DNA of 64,000 bases from Chitinophaga sp. Ak27 (GTDB lineage Bacteria > Bacteroidota > Bacteroidia > Chitinophagales > Chitinophagaceae). The stretch lies in assembly GCF_012726295.1 (NCBI RefSeq), contig NZ_JABAOB010000001.1, forward strand, positions 558,001 through 622,000, given 5' to 3'. Every line of letters starts with the position of its first letter. Positions within the stretch are counted from its first letter, which is position 1. Below are positions 18,398 to 30,200 of the stretch, piece by piece. The position numbers and the translations under genes are program-made. The notes beneath the pieces are model-generated. The model saw only the letters and a program-made list of their open reading frames with translations, searched no databases and was not told the DNA's origin.

Positions 18398-19069
18398 TTA
18401 CTTTTTAGCTGCTTTCAGGTTGAAACCAATTTCAACATCTTTGCTGATCATCCAGTTTTCTGGGCTCCCTTCTGTTTTGTAGCTGATACCCCAGGCAGAT
18501 CTGTCGATCACAAATTTTGCAGTAGCAGTTACATCGTTAGCCGCTACGGTGATTTGTGCAGGGAATGTAATGTTCAGTGTACTGTCTTTCAGGGTAAGGT
18601 TACCGCTGATCAGGTTAGTAGCGCCAGGCAGCAGGCTTTTTTGTTTAGCACTGTCGTAAGGAGCTATGCCGGTAATCACAAATTTTGCTGATGGATACTT
18701 GGCTACGTCGAAGAAATCGCCGCTTTTCAGGTGACCTTCCAGGTCAGATGCTTTCTTGTCTGGTTCGGTAATGGATGCCGGATCTACAGCCAGGGCAGCC
18801 AGGTTTACATTAAAGCTACCGCCGGTAACAGCGCCATTTTCCACGTTAAGACTACCATCTGTTACTTTGATTGTGCCAAAGCGTGGCGCAAATCCACCTT
18901 TGTGGGTAGCACGCCATTGAACGGTTGTAGTGGTGGTGTCGATTGCATAGGCTGTGCCGGAGGCTACAGCTGCTTCTTTCTTTTCTTCGGTCTTCGCCTG
19001 GTCGGTAGAAGCACCGCCACATGCTGCCAAAGTGGCCAGCAGGATAAATGCAGGTACTGTTTGCTTCAT
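18398..19069 (-). CDS. YceI-family lipoprotein
   Basis: A 223-aa lipid-anchored YceI-like protein. The signal MKQTVPAFILLATLAACGGA has its lipobox Cys at residue 17, followed by a Lys/Glu-rich linker. The lipocalin-like YceI barrel runs from YAIDTTTTTVQWRATHKGGF to FNLKAAKK. Typical pieces are GTIKVTDGSLNVENG, HLKSGDFFDVAKYPSAKFVI, and FVIDRSAWGISYKTEG. Related proteins bind polyisoprenoids or other amphiphiles; the role here is unknown. It is monocistronic, with its own strong terminator. Confidence 0.93.
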   Translation of the reverse strand: MKQTVPAFILLATLAACGGASTDQAKTEEKKEAAVASGTAYAIDTTTTTVQWRATHKGGFAPRFGTIKVTDGSLNVENGAVTGGSFNVNLAALAVDPASITEPDKKASDLEGHLKSGDFFDVAKYPSAKFVITGIAPYDSAKQKSLLPGATNLISGNLTLKDSTLNITFPAQITVAANDVTATAKFVIDRSAWGISYKTEGSPENWMISKDVEIGFNLKAAKK

Positions 19070-19195
19070 AAATTTAAATTAAAACTATGTATAAGCCATC
19101 GAAATTAGGGGTTTTAATTTAAAGCATGTTACAACACATTGAAAAATATCAATATTATAACAATTCTTTTACATTACTATCCTCAAGAAGCCTGT

Positions 19196-19501
19196 TTAGA
19201 GCATAATCACCGAATCGATCCTGGATACCTCCTTATAGTAGGCAATCACTTCCTCCTCATCCTGCACCTGCACCTGTACCGTAAATGACTTATACTTTCC
19301 GCCGGAAGAACTGGCCTCTGTGAGGCGGGCACCCGTACCCTCGAACATAGATTTCAATGCGCTGATCTTATCGGCTTCTGCTTTTATGATGAACTTAAAA
19401 GTATACTCAGTAGGGAATACGATGGATTGCTGCAGTAATGAACGAAAATTTTCATATGGATCTCCGTTTAAGCTGGCATTTTTATTTTCATCTATTGACA
19501 T
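19196..19501 (-). CDS. DUF493 (YbeD-like) family protein
   Basis: A 101-aa cytoplasmic protein. The pattern PTEYTFKFIIKAEADKISAL, then SSGGKYKSFTVQVQVQDEEE and IAYYKEVSRIDSVIML, is the alpha/beta (ferredoxin-like, ACT-like) DUF493 fold, in which the chain begins with F-P-x-x-Y/F-x-F-K. The E. coli member YbeD sits near lipoate genes, but no such genes are here. The biochemical role is unknown. It stands alone between the YceI gene and the macro-domain gene. Confidence 0.85.
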   Translation of the reverse strand: MSIDENKNASLNGDPYENFRSLLQQSIVFPTEYTFKFIIKAEADKISALKSMFEGTGARLTEASSSGGKYKSFTVQVQVQDEEEVIAYYKEVSRIDSVIML

Positions 19502-19696
19502 ATTGTACCTGTTTAGCTGCGTTAACTGGCAAAATTAGCTTAAAAAAACATTCTTACGGCCTCTGAGGGAGATTATCTCTCACATCAGTCCCACGCTAAC
19601 ATCCCTGCCTCTTAGTAACCAGCATTATTTGTACCGGCTATTGTCGTACAAAAAACAGTATCTTGCACACCGTTTAACCCCCATCATCATCACACC

Positions 19697-20149
19697 ATGA
19701 TTACTTATATCAACGAAGGAGATATCTTCCTCATTCCCGGCGTCAACAACTATGCACACGGGTGTAATTGCGCAGGCGCTATGGGCAAAGGAATTGCCGT
19801 TACATTCAAAGAAAAATTCCCTAAGATGTACCAGGAGTACAAGCAATTATGCCGTAATAAGCAATTTACTCCCGGAGACGTTTTTATGCATAATTATGGC
19901 GGAGGTATGGTATTCAATCTTGGTACACAGCAGTCTTGGACGACTAAAGCAACTATCGAAGCAGTAGCAACCTCCCTCGGAAAAATGCTCTGGCTGGCAA
20001 AAGAAAACCACGTTGACAAAATTGCGCTCCCAAAAATCGGTGCCGGCCTGGGAAAGCTGGATTGGGACGATGTAAAACAGGTAATTGACAAGCAAGCAGC
20101 CGCCTACCCGGATATAGCATTATTTGTGGTAGAGAATTTCAAAGGATAA
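19697..20149 (+). CDS. stand-alone macro-domain protein (ADP-ribose binding)
   Basis: A 150-aa single macro domain of the ALC1/TARG1-like branch, expected to bind ADP-ribose or related nucleotides. Visible motifs are MITYINEGDIFLIPGVNNYA, the loop GCNCAGAMGKGIAVTFKEKF, VFNLGTQQSW, and ALPKIGAGLGKLDWDDVKQV. By eye, the Lys and Asp used by human TARG1 (Lys84, Asp125) align with Gln in TQQSW and Gly in GLGKL, so this protein may bind rather than hydrolyse, or use other residues. It lacks the C-terminal domain of DarG and has no DarT-like neighbour. It ends 3 bases from the convergent gene at 20153. Confidence 0.88.
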   Translation: MITYINEGDIFLIPGVNNYAHGCNCAGAMGKGIAVTFKEKFPKMYQEYKQLCRNKQFTPGDVFMHNYGGGMVFNLGTQQSWTTKATIEAVATSLGKMLWLAKENHVDKIALPKIGAGLGKLDWDDVKQVIDKQAAAYPDIALFVVENFKG

Positions 20150-20152
20150 ACA

Positions 20153-20578
20153 CTACCAAATAATCAGCTCCGTATATGCTTTACCGATATATTCCCGGAA
20201 GTCTCTTACCTTTTGTACGTCAAGCGTAGCTATATGCAGCTCCCAAACGGCCGCATCTTCCATCCATGGATCAGTTAATACATGCACTATTCCGGGGCCG
20301 GATTGACGCATATCGTAAGGCCATGCCAGGGCAATATCGAAGATAGCCTGGTTCTTCCAAACAGTTAATAGCTCTCCTCCACCAATTACGGCCCATTGCT
20401 CATCGTCGCTGATCATGGCGCAAGTGGGATTTCCGTAGAACCAATTGATATAAGTGACTTCTTTGGTAGCTAAATGAAATAAATAACCATTTTCATACAG
20501 GCTGCCTACCAACAGGCTTTTGCTCTCAGCATGTTTCACAAAAGCAGTATCCCGCTGTAATTTCCATAAATCTGTCAT
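20153..20578 (-). CDS. protein of unknown function, 141 aa
   Basis: Not recognised. It is a soluble protein without signal peptide, rich in Trp and beta-type stretches: LLVGSLYENGYLFHLATKEV, TYINWFYGNPTCAMISDDEQ, WAVIGGGELLTVWK, then DAAVWELHIATLDVQKVRDF. The strand pattern could be a fragment of a beta-propeller-like or immunity-type fold, but nothing specific can be claimed. It is convergent with the macro-domain gene, with 3 bases between the stops and no room for a separate terminator. Confidence 0.7.
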   Translation of the reverse strand: MTDLWKLQRDTAFVKHAESKSLLVGSLYENGYLFHLATKEVTYINWFYGNPTCAMISDDEQWAVIGGGELLTVWKNQAIFDIALAWPYDMRQSGPGIVHVLTDPWMEDAAVWELHIATLDVQKVRDFREYIGKAYTELIIW

Positions 20579-20782
20579 AGCGTTAAATATCCTTAGTATG
20601 AAAAAACAACACCCCTTCTTTCCCCTGTAATACCCTTCACTCCTATAAAGTTATCACACAAAATATTCTTTCAAGATAGCTTTTAATAATAATCGTTTCA
20701 AAATCATTGGACACCGGCAATTTCCTTTCAATTTTCAACTTTACTAGCCTTTTTTAAACTTCAGGCGTACACTTCCTTTGCA

Positions 20783-20812
20783 TACTTTTGTAAGTATATA
20801 TGACGTCATATA
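20783..20812 (+). promoter_or_regulatory. promoter-like box followed by a 16-bp perfect palindrome
   Basis: TACTTTTG at 20783-20790 fits the -7 consensus TAnnTTTG exactly. TATATGACGTCATATA at 20797-20812 is a perfect palindrome placed where transcription would begin, as for a repressor operator. No clear TTTG -33 element was found. The only thing downstream is the truncated LamG fragment. The rest of 20579-20875 is A+T-rich without an ORF. Confidence 0.4.
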
Positions 20813-20875
20813 AAACATGCTGTAGCTGTACAATTAATTTGACAACCCTTTTTTTTAAACCAATACCAGAACTGA

Positions 20876-21202
20876 ATCATCCCACTACTTATTAATTATG
20901 AAAGCAACAAAAATGCCTACAGCACGAAAGTGATCACTACCGGCTCCTGGCATATGGTCACCTGCATATACGACCTGGTTCAGCAAAAAATAACCATGTA
21001 TATCGATGGTGTGCTGGATAATACAACTACCGGCGTATTACCTGCCAATGCCCCCGCTACCGCTAAATTATATATTGGCCGCGATGATATCTATTCTCCT
21101 ACCAATGGCTATTTTGTCAAAGGAGGAATGGAAGAAATCCGTATCTACGGCAGAACATTGACAGCTACAGAAGTACAACAGCTCCTGAACCTGAACAACT
21201 AA
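20876..21202 (+). pseudogene. truncated LamG (concanavalin A-like) domain remnant
   Basis: The C-terminal half of a LamG/laminin G-like jelly-roll domain: TTGSWHMVTCIYDLVQQKIT, MYIDGVLDNTTTG, KLYIGRDDIYSPTNGYF, and GGMEEIRIYGRTLTATEVQQ. The last is the usual C-terminal signature of such domains, whose usual length is about 150-200 aa. The frame extends upstream with domain-like residues (NYESNKNAYSTK) to a TGA at 20873-20875, but it has no plausible start codon (GTG at 20930 would start in mid-domain) and no signal peptide. It therefore looks like a 5'-deleted relic of a secreted multidomain protein, not a working gene. A terminator follows. Confidence 0.65.
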
Positions 21203-21220
21203 CCTGGTTTATTCGGATAG

Positions 21221-21253
21221 AAAACGCCCATGCAGTTGCTACATGGGCGTTTT
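21221..21253. terminator. bidirectional terminator between the LamG remnant and tcA
   Basis: A 12-bp perfect stem (AAAACGCCCATG at 21221-21232 with its complement at 21242-21253) has a 9-nt loop. It has T-rich tails on both strands and lies between convergent coding regions ending at 21202 (plus) and 21284 (minus). Confidence 0.85.
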
Positions 21254-21283
21254 CATTTATCACGCTTTTACCTGTTGATTCCA

Positions 21284-24200
21284 TTACTCCATCGTATAAT
21301 TCACAATCAGCCAGGCGCCTGCTATCGTACCTTTCACGGCATTAAAGTTCTGCACGGTAAAGTTGTAATCAATATGATCACCGGGCAGCTTCAATGACCC
21401 GGTAATTACGCTGATCGGGTCTATCAGCTGTATCTGGCTTCCAAACTTACTGGCATTCTTGGTCATAGCCTGGGCGGCAGCGCCGTTAACAGATACCATC
21501 AGGTTACCACTGTTGCTGGTGAGTACAAACAAGGCTACGCTCTGTATGGTAACCTTTATAGCGTTATTCTGCGTAAAATACGGTAACCCCGCCTTGGTAA
21601 GGCTACCACTGAAAGTACCGGTGCCATTCATAAATGCATACCAGTTATCAGACAACTCATGCCTCAGGTCAAACATCCGGAAAAGTCCCGCTACCGGCAC
21701 ACTGTCCACGATCTTCTTGAACAGTATTTTCAGGTAGTCGGTAGTTTCCTTCTTGAACAACCCTCCGCCCTGCCGGGATGTATAGCTCATCTGGATGATT
21801 ACGTCGGTGATACTCTGGTAATCGAATTGTGCCAGCGAAGCCGGATCGTTCATTTCCAGGTGCCAGGAGCTAATGGCGCCGGTGCCTTCGAAAGGCAGGT
21901 ATCGGTCATCATGGAAATTCAGTTCAAATAACCCGGTATCATTCTGTGCGTGGCTGGTGGCAATAGACTGGATGGCGCCAATGTTGTACGTAAATCGGTC
22001 ATCCCCGCCGTCTTTTTCCACGTATTTATCATAAGCATCTGCCCCCGCCGGATTGAGCTGTGTATTCTTACGGTATCTATTGCTCACCTGTGATAAAGTG
22101 CAGGATACCGCCACCAATGGACCGCTGATACAAGGTATGCTTACTGAAATGGCTTTGATCCGACGCAGGTAATGACCCGGGTAGTCCATGTCAAACAACA
22201 TTTCCGGAATATTGATATCGCATTGACCGGTATTGCGTAACTGCATCAGGGCTTCTGGCGATAATGCAGCAATAGAAATATTCTTGGTCAGCTCAAATTC
22301 ACGTTGGTTATTCTTTAGGTAATTGGATTCCAGCCGTTTTACATCTAGCAGCAGCCGGTCGCCCGACAAGAGTCCCTTCTTCATTGTATCCCAATAGTTG
22401 TACTGGATCACATCACTATCGGCCGCCAGTTCAAACTGATAGCATTGTTCCGCTTGTTTAGCCATGGCAAATGCCAGCTGGTACGATTGAAAATAAAGGG
22501 TACTGATCTGCCCGGTCATCCAGGCATAAAGGTCTTTATTGGTATACTTGCTGGTCATAAATGTATTCACCTCCTGCGCCTGTTGAATCCTCAACTGTTG
22601 TGTGGTGGTTTCTTTTACTGCAATATCTTTACGGATATTCGCCACCACTATCTGCTGGTCTACCTGTGCCATTTCCAGGCTGGCCAGGTCTTTCTGGAGG
22701 TTCCAGTCGTCCATTCTGCGCTGGTATGCGCCAATGTTACCAATCAGGCCAGAGGTAGAATGCAGGATACCAGCAATGCCGCGAAACAGGGTACCAAACT
22801 GCCCGGTGGAACTACCTACGTTGTTACCACCAAAAGATACCGTAACTACCGGCGATCCGCCAAAACCGGCGCCCCCACCAGTAATAATAGGTATCATATG
22901 TGTACCGCCTGATGTAGCATCCAATACGGTAGCTACGATCTCAGAGATAATGGCACCGGCAGAAATACCAGCCTGGGCTATTTCCCATCCATTCATAAAG
23001 TCACGGCTGCTGTAGTAATCGAATTTTTTCTGGGAAATGGCTTTGGTTTTCTGCAAGGCATCGATCGACTGTGTAGCTTCTTCCACCTGCGTTTGCCGGA
23101 TAAGTAATAGTTGTTGCTGTAGCTTTATTTCCTCGCCCGCTCTCAACAGGGCCAATGCCTCGTTGTCTTTCTTCTCCAGGGCAGACAGCAATGCGGCTCC
23201 CATAGCTTTTACCTGTTCTGCCAACTCGGTTGCTTTCTGCAAGATGACATGGAAGCGATACAACGGCAGTGGCGCATTGAGCATCGCTGTCACCGCACTG
23301 ATATCTAACCCCGCTGCAGCTGCACGCACCAGCATACCAGGATCTATTGGCGGTGCAAATAATGCCAGTACACGGTGCACCCCATTGATGTCTTCACAGT
23401 TGCGGATCTTGTATAACCTGTCTGCAATAGTATCCCAGTAAGACAACAAATGATCATTGGCCGGGATACAGAAGTAAAGGGAAGACACGGTATTATGCGG
23501 TGTGGGCAGCTCTGCGCCCTTATGTGGCAACAGGTTCAGGTCAGGTACCAGGTTCTCCAGGTCTACCATAGCGTTGCTAAAAGCATCCAGCTTCAGTTCC
23601 AGCTGGTTGTAAGTTTCATCCGGAACTGGTACCGCCGGTGGAATGATCATGGGCTTTGGCCCCAGCAACTTATCCGCGAGGATATACATTTGCGTTGCCT
23701 GTACGAGCGACTCCATAGTATTCTGCATAAACAGGTTGTCGCCCCATGCAATCAGGTTATCCAGGTATTTCATGAGCAGCGCTTTCTGATAAGCCAGTGG
23801 CCGGGTACGGGCTACTTCATGTGGCATAAACGGATTTTCCCGCCAGCTTTCTACAGCATTCACCAGGTCCTTATAAACAGTCCCGGTAGGATCACTGGCA
23901 ATATCAGTCAGGATAGTATCGATACGTTGGTTCACATAATCAAAGAACTCATGGAAAGGTTTCGTGATCCAGTACTTCTGTGGAGCACTGCCACCGGCTC
24001 CTCCAATAGGATTAAAAATATAATGATACCATTTCCGGGCCTCTTCAAATTGCTGGTTCTGACTCAGCTGGTTGCCTATGAAGAAAGGCAGGTGATAAAA
24101 CAATTCCCAGTTATAGGAAGAATAACTTCCTTCCGCATCAAAATCAATATTTTCTACCGGATAAGGCTTTGCCACAGGCGACTGCGGTTGATAGGTCGTA

Positions 24201-27200
24201 TTAAAATTAAAACTGTTGACCTTCGACTGTACTTCATAAGTCATAATAGCTGGCAATCCTCCTTTATACACTGTGCTCTTGATATAACATACCAGCGGGT
24301 GATAGAAATTGCGGAACATCAGCTGGGGCTTATGTTTCTTGTAAAAATCCCATTCCGCCGTAAGCCGGATATATTCCGGGTCTGCGTACAACTGCTGCAA
24401 CAACTTATTGAGGTCATGGGCAGGATCCGCCAGCAGGATTTTCACATACTTAACAACTAACGCAATCAGGTCTGTCACGAATTTATAAATGTCGCTGAAG
24501 GTGCGCTCATTCTTACCATCTTCTCCGAAAAACCCTGGTATGATCACATACTCCCGGGAACCATCGGCATAGAAGAAAGGCATGAAGCTGGCCATGGGTA
24601 ACACCAGTCTCCTATCGCTGGCAAATTCACTATTAGTGCGATAACCATTTTTAGCAGACATCAATTCCAGGGCAACATAAATCCAGTCGATCAATGAAAA
24701 CTCGTGTGGATAGGTGATTCGGAAGATGCCTGGTGTTTTATTGAGGATAGCTTCATATTTATATGGACTCAATATGCTCCTCATTGACAAAGTATCCAGC
24801 GACCGGTTATCATTTTCCCGGTATTGCATCTGTAGGAACCGGGTATCCATAAAATCCGGGATCAGGTCGAGATAAGGCAATGATTGCCCTCCCCAGTTAG
24901 CCACTTCCGGATAACCTTTACAGCCCGTAAGATTGAACATCCCGATCGCATAGCCGTCAAAGGTACAGAGGATGCCATATCCCACGGTCCCCATATCAAA
25001 ATCCAGCATGCGGAAAGTATCTTTCACGGGATTGAGGTCATTGTAATACCCCGTGTACAATACATCCTGCGAAGTTCGTTTAGGCTGCCATACCCCATTG
25101 ATACATTCGCTGGTGGCCAGCTGTATCTTATAGCGTTTCAATGGCGCTGCCACTGGTTGATTAATAGGCGTACTTGGAATGCTCACGTTCTGCCCCTGCT
25201 GGATTTCTTCTGTGGGCAGGTGCCAGGCCAGGAACAGCCGGTTGTTAAGCATATAGGCCAGCAGGTGGTCGCCGGAAATATCTACATCCACTTTTGTCCA
25301 TGGTTCCCATTTGCGTTCTTTCACGCCAGTGCGATAGTAATAGGTGCTACCCCCTCTTACCCGGGCAATCACATGCATGGTATAAGTGCTCACATCATAA
25401 TAGCAGGCGCGCACATCCAGGCTGGCTACATCGTCCAGTTTCTCCAGATAATGTATAGCGGCTGTTTCCACGTTGTCGTCTGTAATTTCATTCTGTTGCA
25501 GTTCTGAGATGAGGTCAGCAAAGAAATAAGACTGGTCGGTCCGCAGTTCCGGTTGTATCCAGTTTTCGGGATACAGAAATACTTTCCTGTTGGCTACCCA
25601 TACCTGGAAATTCTTCATCCACAACCATTGGCTCCAGCCATCATCCTGCGTTACGTCTGCAATGGCATTTGGTTCCAGCGCCATCAGGCAGCGTTGTATA
25701 AACAATTGAAGGATTCCATGCGCCATCACGATACGGGAACTCGGCTGACCGGGTTGCATCAATACATCCATCAGGAAATAGTCGTACAGGTCGTCCGGTC
25801 CGTTCAGGTCGGGGTTAAATGCCAGCAGGTAGGCTACCAGTGCGTCTCTTTTCTGTGGACGCAGCGCATCTTCCACGGGCTGAATAACGTTCAGCCATTG
25901 CTTGTCGTCGTATTTATTGCGCAATGTCTGGGTGATCAGGTCCGCTTCCACGTTCGTCAACACAGGTTTAATGAACTGCGTAGCAGTGACCGTTGGCACA
26001 CCCAACAGCCGTAAAGCCGCTGTTGCTGCGCCAAGCCGCTGCCAGGTAGCTGGCAGCTTAAAGTCTGCCGGATACGTATAGCCGTACCAGGTAACCAGGT
26101 CATTTACATCGTTGATATCCCAACCAGTAAATAAGGTGAGAGTATGAATGGTGTCTAATTGCGCTGCACCGGATGCCACCTGTCCCCATACATCTGTCCA
26201 GGATAATATTACATTAGGATCTGCCGGGCTTTGTACCGTACCATCGTTCTGCATTAGTTGTAATGCAGTCTGCCATTTCACCCATTTATCAAAATCTGCT
26301 GCGGGCACATCGCCCTGGTACCGGAGGGTATCCAGTTCCAACCAGCCCATCACCGCATTGTTTTGCAGGAACCACTGCAAGTCTTTCGCCTGGATACTGA
26401 TCCTGTTGAAATAACTGACCATGAGCTTTAGCAGCCGGATAGCCCGGTACTGCTTTTCAAATCCGGCAGGAGTTATCACTGGCGGAACCGGTGGCATATT
26501 TACCTGGTCTATCAGCAGATCGTCCAATAATACATCGCCGAGCACCTTAGCCGGGCCAGGGAATTTCAAGGAAGCATATTGCAACAATACCTGTGTAACG
26601 ACATCGGTAGTACCAAACGTATTTTGTACGGCATTATACAACGCCGTTTTTTTGGCAGCCTGGAACAGATACAGGGAGATAGGCGTACTGAAGGATTGTA
26701 TCAACGCGTTTTGTGCAGCGGGAATATTTGGATCGCCCGGCGCCAGCGCCAGCAGGGTGGTGATCTTACTCTGGATGTCCAGGGTATCGAAATACACGCC
26801 CAGGTTGGCTGCCACGTAAGCCTGTGGCGATAAAGCATCTGCGAAGGTATTACTTATAATGGCCAGCATCTTATCTACTGCCGCAGCAGCTATTCCCGGT
26901 AGCAAATTCATTTGTTGCTTCAGGCCATTCTTATTTTCATCCGGCGTTAATGCGGCGTTAAAAGCAGACCGGGTAGCATTAAATGCTTGCTGATAGGCTC
27001 CCTGCAAGGTAGTGAGCCAGGTAGTAATGGCAGTATCCTGCATTGTGAGCAAACCAGTAGGATCGCTGTTTTGCAGGAACCATTGCAGGTCGCTCACAGT
27101 AAAACCGGCTGCCTGCATAAACCGCACGCTAGCTACCAATCCGCTGGTGCCAGCCGGCGTGGTAAATAACGGTAGCGTAGCCAGGCTACTATACGAAAAC

Positions 27201-30200
27201 AGTTCCTGTACTTTCAGTCCCAGCAGGTTGGCCAGCAAACCATGCCGGTACAGGAATGCCAGGTTATCACGCGTCAGCGTAGTATCTGCAGGATTCAACT
27301 GGCTGATGAGAAAAGTGATATCAGCGGCCTTCAGCTTCAGGCTTAATCCCAGTGTAGTCAGATGCGCACTGAGTGTATCGCGGCTACCTACCGGCAGGAG
27401 TTCATTGGCCACGATATTCTTTACGGTAAATGCCTCATCTATCGGGTTGGTAGCAATCCGGTTGAGATATACGGAAGTATACAAGCTAACCGGTTGCTGC
27501 CCATAAAATGACAAGGCTTGTTCTAAGGTAATACCCAGGCTGTTTTGCAGCTTGAGGAGGTCGGCGGTCAATACCAATGTAGCATCATTGAGTTGCTGGT
27601 TACCCAGGTCAGTATACATAATGATACTGTTCAGGTTATCCATGCTGATCGCTGTTCTGTGGTACAGTCGCAGGAACCGGTGAATGCGGTCCAGCGCCGG
27701 CTCGTCAAGATTTGCAATGATCTTCTTTGCCGTATCACAGGTGTTATCCAGGTGTTGGATAAACAGGTTGTTGCCGGGATTAATGAAAGATTCGGTCAGC
27801 AGTTGTTGCAGGTCTACATAGCTCAACCCACTCTTTTTCAGGAATACATCTACTTCCTGCAAAGTAGTAATCAATGGGAGGGCGCCGGTATTCCAGTAAA
27901 CCGCCTGTCCTGCGGTAGTGGGATCCGGCGTTACGATCAATGTTCTTTCCGCCGGCGATATTTTCAGGTATACGGCTGCTTTGGATGGAGCATCAGGGCC
28001 AGCAGCGTTTCCCAGCGTGTCCATCAGATCTGCCCTTTCTATATTCACTATTTCCAGCAAGCTATTGCTTCTTTGCTGATAGATATCAAAAGGAAGTCCG
28101 AAAGATATATGTGACACCGACAACGCCTGGTAAGCGGCATCATTTACATATTCCGGGGCGGCATTTAGTTCCGCAGCACCCAGGTGTGTCTGCCGAAGCT
28201 GTCTTACCCGCCAACCGCTGCCTTCCGCCGATATCTTAGTGGTACTTTGGGTATCGCGCAACATATAGGTATCTACGCCCGCTGCGGAATACTTAGGATA
28301 CAATAGCGCCTGGTCGGTAACATGCTTCACGCCATTGTCAGTGAGACCTTTCAGGAGATGACCATTGATTTTTCCCACGACTATATCGGCAGTATAGCTG
28401 TTATCGAGTAAAATACCCAGGTCGGGGCTCACCGCATCTTCCAGCACTTCGCATACCAGGTCGATATAGGGAATAGGCGTATTAGCATTATCGCAGTTCA
28501 GGTCAATATCGCCGATATCTGGCCGCCGGGTAAACAATACGTCCTTCGCAGTTTTGGTGCCATTGGCCAGCAAGCGGTTCTTCAGGAATTGCAATACATC
28601 CGCCAGGTAGGCCGCCGGACCATATACTGACCGGCAGTCCATGCATTCGCAGAGATCTGTTTCCTGGAACAGGCTTTTCAGGTTGGGGAAATCTTTCGAT
28701 ACCTGTTCTATCTTTAACGATAATGCTTCACCATTTAGCGCTTTCAGCTTACCTGCGCTGCCGTACTCTTTCAATTCGGCGCCAAGTGTCATCGCCGCAG
28801 TATGAATATTTACCGCTTTCTGATATACGGCAGCTGCTTCTTTCTCTGTAAAGGTTTGATCTTTACTGTATCGGGTAACGAATTGTTTTTGTCCTAATCC
28901 TACAATGTGGTAAGCTGATGTGAGTTGATCTGCCTGCAATTTTTTGGCTTTATTGTAGTCGGGTGTTAGCTTGTACAGCCTTTGCAGGGAGCGGAGTTGT
29001 GCTTTCGCATTGTCCGACAGCGGAGAATCTTTCAGCTGTGTATCTATCGGTTTGCCTCCCAGGTCTATTACCGGCAGTTGTTTCATTTCTTCCATAGCGG
29101 CAGGCTGATCTCTTTTGAAGTCAGCCATGAAGGCCACCTGGGGATATTTTTGCCGGAAGCGCCCCTGCAGGATGGTGGCATGCGTATCCAAAGCATCGGT
29201 ACTGGCGGTCATGCTGGCGCGTAGTTGCTCATCAGGTAAGCGGTTGAGCATATTCTTCCACTCGTCAGTAGAAAGGGCCGCCAGTTGCGACACTTCCTGC
29301 TCATCTTTGATCTTTGCAGAAGCTTTTACATGTTGTATCAGGGTATCATCGGTGCCCAGCAGACTAGCGATGTTAATGTTTACTGCGGCGTCATTGGCAG
29401 TAGCCGCATTCAAGAAAGGATTGGCAGTTATCAGGTTATTGAGCAGTTGTGGCAGGTTGCCGCCGGCGTTCTGACTGATCAGTTCCACCAGTTTTTTGTA
29501 AGACCCGTCTTTGACACTGCCTACCAGGAGATTAGCCCATTGACGGGGTCTTTCTTCCTGTATATATTTCTTTGCTTCTTCCTGCAGCCCCTGTAATTGC
29601 CGCAGCATAACGGGCAGGACTTTGCTGATATCCGGAATAATATGGGCAGCAATAGCATCTGTAATGGCAGTACTGATCGTGTCGGTGTCTACCAATGCCG
29701 TTTCATATACCAGGGATTTCACATCGGAAGAGATGTTGATGGTCACCCTGGTAGTAAGCCATTGTTGGAGATCATTCTTCAGTAAAGTACCTTCTCTGAA
29801 AATAGCATAAAAGAAGGCAGGCTCAAACTGGAATTGTTGCCGGATCCTATACGATAATGCCAGGTATTCGAGGTGGTGATAGTCGATCCCGGTTTCCCGG
29901 TTTAGGAAGGTGATGTCCGGATGAGTGGTGGATTCCTCGAGGGTATCCAGTGTTATTTTACCAGTTACCGGAGATAATATCCGCAGATAGTTTTCATATT
30001 CACTGGACGTATTTCCTGGGCTTTCTTTCAGGTGAATATCAATATTCACGCGGGCGGGAGCATTGAATACAATATCGTTGATATCTGTTTCAAACAGCAG
30101 CTGGCTGTCTTTATATACTCGCATTAAGATATCCGCGCGTTGGTACTCATTTCTTTCTACCAGCCGCTGATCGTAAGGGATACTATATTTTCCGTTGGCA

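Noticed and set aside
19697..20578. DarT/DarG toxin-antitoxin pair
   Set aside because: The macro protein is only 150 aa, with no DarG C-terminal domain, and the neighbour on the opposite strand does not look like a DarT ADP-ribosyltransferase.
23450..24460. Plus-strand frame of 336 codons
   Set aside because: Antisense shadow of the TcA gene; no signal, domain or plausible start context.
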